Assembly: GCA_036675345.1 (NCBI GenBank)
Contig: JAKFFE010000013.1
Span: forward strand, 47,480-111,479
Reading direction: 5' to 3'
DNA: 64,000 nucleotides
From: JALYOC01 sp036675345
Lineage (GTDB): Bacteria > Myxococcota > Myxococcia > Myxococcales > Myxococcaceae
In this document: positions 59,242 through 64,000 of the stretch, piece by piece
Numbering within the stretch: position 1 is the first letter of the stretch
Layout of the letters: each line of letters begins with the position of its first letter
Notes under the pieces: model-generated
What the model saw: only the letters and a program-made list of their open reading frames with translations
Told to the model about the DNA's origin: nothing
Databases searched by the model: none
Program-made: the position numbers and the translations under genes

Positions 59242-60379
59242 ACGACCGTACGTGCTGTATGTCGACGACGAGGAGCTGAACCTCCAGGTCTTCGACGCCA
59301 ACTTCCGCAGCCGCTTCCGCTGTCTGCTGGCGTCCAGCGGGCAGCGGGCCCTGGAGCTTCTGGCCATCCACCACGAGGAGGTGGCGGTGATCCTCTCCGA
59401 CCAGCGGATGCCGGAGATGACCGGGGTGGAGCTGCTGGAACAGGTGCGGACCCTGTACCCGGACGTGCAGCGGATGGTGGTGACCGCCTACTCGGACATG
59501 GAGGCGGTGATGGCGGCGGTGAACCGCGGCCAGGTGGTCCGGTACATCGTCAAGCCGTGGGTGCGCAACGAGCTGGCGGCCGCGCTGGAGGATTCGCTGC
59601 GGATCCACCGGCTGCAGTTGCAGATGCAGCGGCTGGAGCTGGGCCTGGCGCAGAGCGCCAACCTGGCCGGGGTGGGGCAGATGGCGGCGGGGATCGCCCA
59701 CGAGCTGATGAACCCGGTCAGCTACCTGAGCCAGAACGTGGAGGCGCTGCGCCATGAGCTGGAGGTGATGGACCGTTATCTGGGCCCGCGGTTGGAGCGG
59801 GAGCCGGAGGCGGCGGTGGCCAGCGCGCGTGCGGACGTCCCGGCGATCCTCTCCGATCTGGAGACCGCGGCCTCGCAGATCCGGCACATCGCCTCCCAGG
59901 TGAAGCAGCAGGCCCGGGGAGCGGAGTCGGAGTCGGAGTGCGATCTGCCCCAGATCGCCGCCTTCGCGGTGAAGATGAGCCGGGCCACCGTGGGCCGCAC
60001 CGCGAGGCTCCAGCACCAGGGCCCAGAGCCGCTGCGGGTCCGGGCCGGGCCGGTGCGACTGACCCAGGTGCTGGTGAACCTGATCGTGAACGCGGGCCAT
60101 GCCACCGAGGGCACCGGCCGCTCGGGGCTGGTGGTGGTGCAGTGGTCGGATCAGGGGGATCGGGCGCAGGTGGAGGTCCGGGACAACGGCTGCGGGATTC
60201 CTCCCTCGAACCTGGAGAAGGTCTTCCAGCCCCTGTTCACCACCAAGGCGGCGGGGGTGGGCACCGGGCTGGGGCTGGGGATCTCCCGGGAGCTGGTCCG
60301 GGAGATGGGTGGGGAGCTGACCCTCACCTCCGAGGTGGACCGGGGCACCACGGTGACCCTGCTGCTTCCCAAGGCGTAG
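59225..60379 (+). CDS. Receiver-histidine kinase protein
   Basis: This 384-residue protein has an N-terminal receiver (D59 in VILSDQRMP, K in YIVKPW) and a helical linker. HisKA follows (H159 in GIAHELMNPVSYL), then a HATPase with NAGHATEG, DNGCGIPPSN and GVGTGLGLGISREL. It overlaps the hybrid kinase by 17 nt, with GAAGGAA before its ATG. Such reversed receiver-kinases usually pass phosphate onward or act as sinks. The receiver strongly resembles the 177-residue response regulator at 52483-53016 in the D-x-x-M-P and KPW context. Confidence 0.9.
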   Translation: MPQSDERPYVLYVDDEELNLQVFDANFRSRFRCLLASSGQRALELLAIHHEEVAVILSDQRMPEMTGVELLEQVRTLYPDVQRMVVTAYSDMEAVMAAVNRGQVVRYIVKPWVRNELAAALEDSLRIHRLQLQMQRLELGLAQSANLAGVGQMAAGIAHELMNPVSYLSQNVEALRHELEVMDRYLGPRLEREPEAAVASARADVPAILSDLETAASQIRHIASQVKQQARGAESESECDLPQIAAFAVKMSRATVGRTARLQHQGPEPLRVRAGPVRLTQVLVNLIVNAGHATEGTGRSGLVVVQWSDQGDRAQVEVRDNGCGIPPSNLEKVFQPLFTTKAAGVGTGLGLGISRELVREMGGELTLTSEVDRGTTVTLLLPKA

Positions 60380-60497
60380 CGGAGCCCTCCCGACGTTCTG
60401 CCAAAGGCCCACTGGCACGCGTTGCGCTCTCGGAAGCTTCCTCGATCGGCGCACCCGGGGGACTCGCGCCGACGGGAGCGCCCTCACCCTGGGGCCT

Positions 60498-61073
60498 TCA
60501 GTCCTCCTGAGGTTCGGCCAGGCCGAACGCGGCGCGGGCCATCTCCGAGATCCGGAACAGCTCGTCCAGCTGGGAGGAGGGGATGTCCCGCAGCAGGACC
60601 TCCACTCCCCCGGGGTGGTGCTCCCCGGGCTTGAGCTCCACCTCCAGCGCGTAGCGCCCGGGCCGGGGCTGGGTGACGCCCGCCTCGGCGATCCCGGAGA
60701 AGGGGATGAGCAGCGTCCGGACCGATCCCAGGAGTCGGGTGGAGCGATCGATGCGCAGGGTGCGGGTGGCGTAGTTGAAGACGAAGCCCTGGCGGGCCCG
60801 CTTCTGGAGCTCGAGGCGGACCGTGGCCAACGCCGCCCCGATCGCCAGCGCGCCCAGGAGGTAGGCCACCCCGGAGGCCTCGGAGAGCAAGAGCAGGGTC
60901 AGGGTGCCTACCGCCGCGCTGGCGGAGACCAGGATCGCCAGCTCCGGGGCGAAGCGACGCCAGCCCAGCGGGGGCACGTACTCGCCCACCAGCATGTGGA
61001 CATCGAAGCGCAGCCGCACCCGCCCCAGCCGGAGGATCGGCTTCTTGGCCTGGAGGGTGTCGGCGAAGCTCAC
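60498..61073 (-). CDS. Membrane protein of unknown function
   Basis: This 191-residue protein begins MSFADTLQAKKPILRLGRVRLRFD from a GTG at 61073. Two hydrophobic segments (about 45-90, AILVSASAAVGTLTLLLL and VAYLLGALAIGAALATV) form a hairpin in the membrane. A beta-rich cytoplasmic C-terminus follows, with FNYATRTLRIDR and YALEVELK strands, resembling bacterial PH-like domains. No assigned function. It is convergent with the receiver-kinase gene and divergent from the PEGA gene. Confidence 0.7.
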   Translation of the reverse strand: MSFADTLQAKKPILRLGRVRLRFDVHMLVGEYVPPLGWRRFAPELAILVSASAAVGTLTLLLLSEASGVAYLLGALAIGAALATVRLELQKRARQGFVFNYATRTLRIDRSTRLLGSVRTLLIPFSGIAEAGVTQPRPGRYALEVELKPGEHHPGGVEVLLRDIPSSQLDELFRISEMARAAFGLAEPQED

Positions 61074-61163
61074 CGCCGCATGGTGCCATGGGCCAGGTGC
61101 AAGCAGAGACCCTGGTACCCCGATTTTCGGGTAAGTAGGTGCCAGATGCGGAGGGGGAGTGGC

Positions 61164-62624
61164 ATGCGCTTGAAGGTCAGCTGGCTGCTGGGGCTGTTGT
61201 CGGTGACGGCCACCGCCGGGCCACGCACGTTGGTGCTGGGGGGCGGGCGGTGTGAGGACCCGGAGCTGGCGGTCCATGTCCGCGCCTTCGGGCAGAAGCT
61301 GCAGCCGCGGCTGGAAGGCGGAATGCTGGAGCTGGACGCGGTGGCGGAGCGGCTGCGGCCGCCGGCGCGGGCTTCGGCAGACGAGGTCCGTCGGCAGCTG
61401 GAGGCAGCCCAGGCCCAGTTCTACGCCTCCGAGTTCCGCAAGGCGGAGACGGTGTTGGAGGAGGCGCTGAAGGACGCGGCCTCGCTTCCCCCGGGGGCGG
61501 ACCGGGTGAAGCTGCAGACCGACGGCTATCTGCTGCAGATGTTGCTGGCCCGCGAGCAGCGACAGCAGCCCGCGAAGCTGGCGGCGATGAACCGGGTGCT
61601 GCGGCTGCAACCGGACTTCAAGCTGGACCCGGTATTCTTTCCCACCTCGGTGCGGCAGGAGTTCGACGCGCAGCGGGGGAAGTTGAAGACCACGCCCAGC
61701 GCGGAGCTGGTGGTGAAGTCCTCGCCCTCCGGCGCGGAGGTCTCGCTGGATGGGGTGCTGGTGGGAAGGACCCCGCTGCGGCGCACCCTGCCGCAGGGGA
61801 CCTATTCGCTGCAGGTGGTGAAGGAGAAGCTGTCCTCGTTCGCGCGGACGGTGGAGCTGCGGGGGCCGGTCCAGTCGCAGGTGGACCTGGACTTCGAGGG
61901 TTCGGTGGAGACCCAGCTGACCCCCTGTCTGGCGGAGGCGAACCCGGACACGCTGATGAACAAGGCGGTGCGGTTGGGATCGCTGGTGGACGCCGAGCAG
62001 GTGGTGGTGCTGACCGTCCAGCGTCCGGAGGCCGGGCCCAGCTGGGTGACCGCGTCGTTGATCAGCGTCGAGCGAGGCCAGAAGACCCGGGAGGCCGGCT
62101 TCAAGGCCCGCGGCGAGCTGCAGACCGAACGCGCCCTGACCGAGCTGGCGGAGTTCGTGGCCACCGGGCAGGCCACCAAGAACGTGGTGGTGGCCACCGA
62201 GAGCGGGGAGATGGCCCCCTGGACGCCGCCCGCGGCGACGGTGGCGACGCGGCCGTCCGGGCAGGGGTTCGAACTTCCCCAGTCCGGCCCGCGACGCTGG
62301 GTGCTGTGGGGAGGGCTGGGCGCGGGCGCGGGAGGGTTGCTGGGGGCGGGGATCGTCCGGCTGGTGGCCCAGGGGGAGATGGATGAGCTCACCGCTCGCA
62401 GCACCTCCACCGGCTTCGTGGTGGCGGGAGATGCCCGGGGCACCACCCTGCGGGAGTCGCTGCAGCTCAAGGGCGGCCTGGTCACCGGGCTGCTGGTGGT
62501 CGGAGGCGCCGGGGTGGCCGCCGCCGCCGGCGCGCTGTTCTGGCCCAAGGCGGAGGAGCCGCTGGAGGTGACCGTGCTGCCGACCCCCTGGGGGAGTTCG
62601 GTGCAGGTGGTGGGGAGTTTCTAG
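61164..62624 (+). CDS. PEGA-domain protein with C-terminal membrane helices
   Basis: A signal peptide (MRLKVSWLLGLLSVTATAG) opens this 486-residue protein. A helical TPR-like region (60-170) follows, including the QFYASEFRKAETVLEEAL repeat. A PEGA domain follows (about 178-240), with VVKSSPSGAEVSLDGVLVG, LPQGTYSLQVV and a beta hairpin. After a further alpha/beta part come two hydrophobic segments at about 375-395 and 430-455. PEGA domains are extracytoplasmic beta-sandwich modules linked to surface complexes. The ATG at 61164 has GAGGGGG at a good spacing. It lies beside a gene with a similar C-terminal layout. Confidence 0.82.
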   Translation: MRLKVSWLLGLLSVTATAGPRTLVLGGGRCEDPELAVHVRAFGQKLQPRLEGGMLELDAVAERLRPPARASADEVRRQLEAAQAQFYASEFRKAETVLEEALKDAASLPPGADRVKLQTDGYLLQMLLAREQRQQPAKLAAMNRVLRLQPDFKLDPVFFPTSVRQEFDAQRGKLKTTPSAELVVKSSPSGAEVSLDGVLVGRTPLRRTLPQGTYSLQVVKEKLSSFARTVELRGPVQSQVDLDFEGSVETQLTPCLAEANPDTLMNKAVRLGSLVDAEQVVVLTVQRPEAGPSWVTASLISVERGQKTREAGFKARGELQTERALTELAEFVATGQATKNVVVATESGEMAPWTPPAATVATRPSGQGFELPQSGPRRWVLWGGLGAGAGGLLGAGIVRLVAQGEMDELTARSTSTGFVVAGDARGTTLRESLQLKGGLVTGLLVVGGAGVAAAAGALFWPKAEEPLEVTVLPTPWGSSVQVVGSF

Positions 62625-62766
62625 CGGGGGATTCCGGAGCCGTGCGCGGGTCCGGGCTGATCACCTCTAAGACTCATCCTTCGCTCAGGTCGCGTTCCGA
62701 CGCTCTGGGCTGACCTTGGACTGCGGAGGGAGCACGCTCGTCGCGCCACGTCCCGTTGCGGCTGAG

Positions 62767-63669
62767 TCAGGGAAGGGTCCCGCTCAGCAGGATGAAGGCG
62801 CCGGCGGGACCGGCAGCGCCGGTCAGCACCGGCGCGGGGGGAGCGTCCGGCATCGACTGGGCGTAGACGAAGAGGATCCCCGCGGCCGCCGCGGCAGCGC
62901 CACCCACCACGAACGCGCCCACTGCCTGGCCCTGCTGGGCCCGGGCGTCGTCGCGGAGCCGAACGAGCTCGGCCTGGCGGGTGGAGGTGATGGTGGTTCC
63001 CTCGGCGTCGTTGACCTCGCCCCACTTGGAGGCGGCTCCCAGCTGGAACCAGGTGCCCAGCCCCACGCCGACGACCGCGAGCGCAGTCGCTCCCGCCGCG
63101 GTGGGGATCAGCCAGGCCGGCCGCTTGGGCCCGGTCTCGACGCGGATGATGGTGGGCTCGGGAGGAACCACCGGAGTCAGAGGGCTAAGGTCCGGATTGC
63201 CCAGCGCGAGGTCGGTGCGGATGAAGCGTTCCAGCGCCGCCTCGGCGAGGCCGGGAGTCTCCTGCTTGCGCTCGTAGTGGCGAACCATGGACTGCAACTC
63301 CACCCCGGCCGGATCCACGATCTTGCCGGAGACGATCACGTGGGGCTTGCCCTGGTACTGGCCCCGAGGGGCGATGGTCAGCCGCAACGCCGAGGTCTCG
63401 CAGGCGCGCGCCAGGCGGGCCAGACACTCGGTAGAGGAGCAGGCGCCGTCGGGCTGCTTCTGCAGGAACGCCTGGACGGTCCTGGAATCCACGGTGGGAA
63501 CTTCGGCGTTCTTGAGGATCGCCTCCAGGGACTTGATCAGCTTGGCGGCGGCCTGGGGCTCCTCGCCCACCACGACCAGCGGGTGGACCGCGTAGACGAT
63601 CGGCTCCGCGGAGTACGCGGTGGTGGCTCCCCCGCAGACGAGCAGTGCGACCAGCAATCTCGAGCGCAT
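62767..63669 (-). CDS. Exported protein with C-terminal membrane helices
   Basis: I do not recognise this 300-residue protein. A signal peptide (MRSRLLVALLVCGGATTAYSA) is followed by a soluble domain (about 25-175) with a CSSTECLARLARAC motif and two beta strands. A Pro-rich linker follows, then two hydrophobic segments near the C-terminus. The order (export signal, soluble domain, Pro linker, two late membrane helices separated by a charged loop) is like that of the convergent PEGA protein. The ATG at 63669 has GGAGGG 8 nt ahead. Confidence 0.7.
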   Translation of the reverse strand: MRSRLLVALLVCGGATTAYSAEPIVYAVHPLVVVGEEPQAAAKLIKSLEAILKNAEVPTVDSRTVQAFLQKQPDGACSSTECLARLARACETSALRLTIAPRGQYQGKPHVIVSGKIVDPAGVELQSMVRHYERKQETPGLAEAALERFIRTDLALGNPDLSPLTPVVPPEPTIIRVETGPKRPAWLIPTAAGATALAVVGVGLGTWFQLGAASKWGEVNDAEGTTITSTRQAELVRLRDDARAQQGQAVGAFVVGGAAAAAAGILFVYAQSMPDAPPAPVLTGAAGPAGAFILLSGTLP

Positions 63670-63788
63670 CCCGCAGACCCTCCCCAAGAAGCGTCCGTGC
63701 ATAGCATCGGCCCTCCCCGACGCAAATCCTCCGGACTGTGAGAGCCAAGAAAGCCCGGCGTGTGCTATGCGCGTCCGCGGAGGGGAAC

Positions 63789-64000
63789 ATGAAGCTCTTG
63801 CAGCGGGTGGTCGCAGTCGCGGCGGTCTCGATTCTGGTGGGTTGCCCCGGACCGGTGAACCCCTGTAGCCAAAGCAGCTGTCCGGAAGGGACGACCTGCA
63901 GCCCGGAGACGGGAGCGTGCGTCCTGGAGTGCGACACCGCGTGCGCGGCGCACGAGTTCTGCTCCAACCGGGAGTGCCGCCCGAGGTACCAGAGCCTCCA
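63789..64000 (+). CDS. Cys-rich lipoprotein, cut by window edge
   Basis: The N-terminus MKLLQRVVAVAAVSILVGC is a lipoprotein signal with Cys19 as the acylated residue. The mature part starts with repeated Cys pairs (CSQSSCPEGTTC, CDTACAAHEFC) of the kind in myxobacterial Cys-rich surface lipoproteins and EGF-like or keratin-like repeats. GGAGGGGAAC precedes the ATG at 63789. The C-terminus is beyond the window. Confidence 0.75.
   Translation, partial: MKLLQRVVAVAAVSILVGCPGPVNPCSQSSCPEGTTCSPETGACVLECDTACAAHEFCSNRECRPRYQSL

Overview
The window is about 70% GC bacterial chromosome with tightly packed genes. It reads as Myxococcota, probably a myxobacterium. The CarD-family regulator CdnL looks very close to the Myxococcus form. 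One secreted protein ends in a MYXO-CTERM-like sorting tail (Cys, hydrophobic stretch, Arg cluster). DUF507, PEGA, FHA and PilZ proteins and large hybrid kinases are also typical of the group. The genus cannot be fixed from the sequence alone. I see no tRNA, rRNA, insertion sequence, prophage or CRISPR array.

Layout. 1-6.3 kb: comEC (cut by the window edge), cdnL, an FHA membrane protein and cysS. 6.3-12.9 kb: an M28 peptidase, uvrB-uvrC and a DUF507 gene. 12.9-20.6 kb: a low-complexity secreted protein, a small coiled protein, an envelope operon (DUF3108 - DUF4091 - DUF3108, minus strand), a cyclic-nucleotide-binding protein, a zinc ribbon, and yggS-maf. 20.6-27.7 kb: a GAF-GGDEF cyclase, a PpiD-like foldase, mreC-mreD-rodA without a PBP2 gene, a PilZ protein, an AT-hook protein and trxA. 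27.8-32.0 kb: a heme operon (unknown - HemX-like - hemA - hemC - hemD). 32.1-35.7 kb: a matrixin-like MYXO-CTERM protein overlapping a GspE ATPase. 35.8-41.8 kb: an envelope operon (5'-nucleotidase-like lipoprotein - lipoprotein - outer-membrane protein). 41.9-45.8 kb: Nudix, an organophosphate-type MFS carrier and a conserved unknown membrane protein. 45.9-49.8 kb: the pyruvate dehydrogenase operon (E1 alpha, lipoyl-E1 beta, E2). 49.9-60.4 kb: a signalling block of three kinases and a receiver protein around two biosynthetic enzymes. 60.5-64 kb: PEGA and other envelope-associated proteins, and the start of a Cys-rich lipoprotein.

The best candidate for an undescribed system is 50.4-60.4 kb. 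A ThDP enzyme of the acetolactate-synthase superfamily and a KAS III-like condensing enzyme lie in one cotranscribed run with a kinase-receiver-kinase hybrid and a receiver-kinase. A second kinase/receiver pair diverges from them. This looks like a small molecule made and sensed by one locus, but no product can be read from the sequence. Two other points stand out. MYXO-CTERM cargo overlaps a type II secretion ATPase gene. Several genes without a Shine-Dalgarno site have a TAnnnT -10 box 6-7 nt before the start codon, which suggests leaderless mRNAs.
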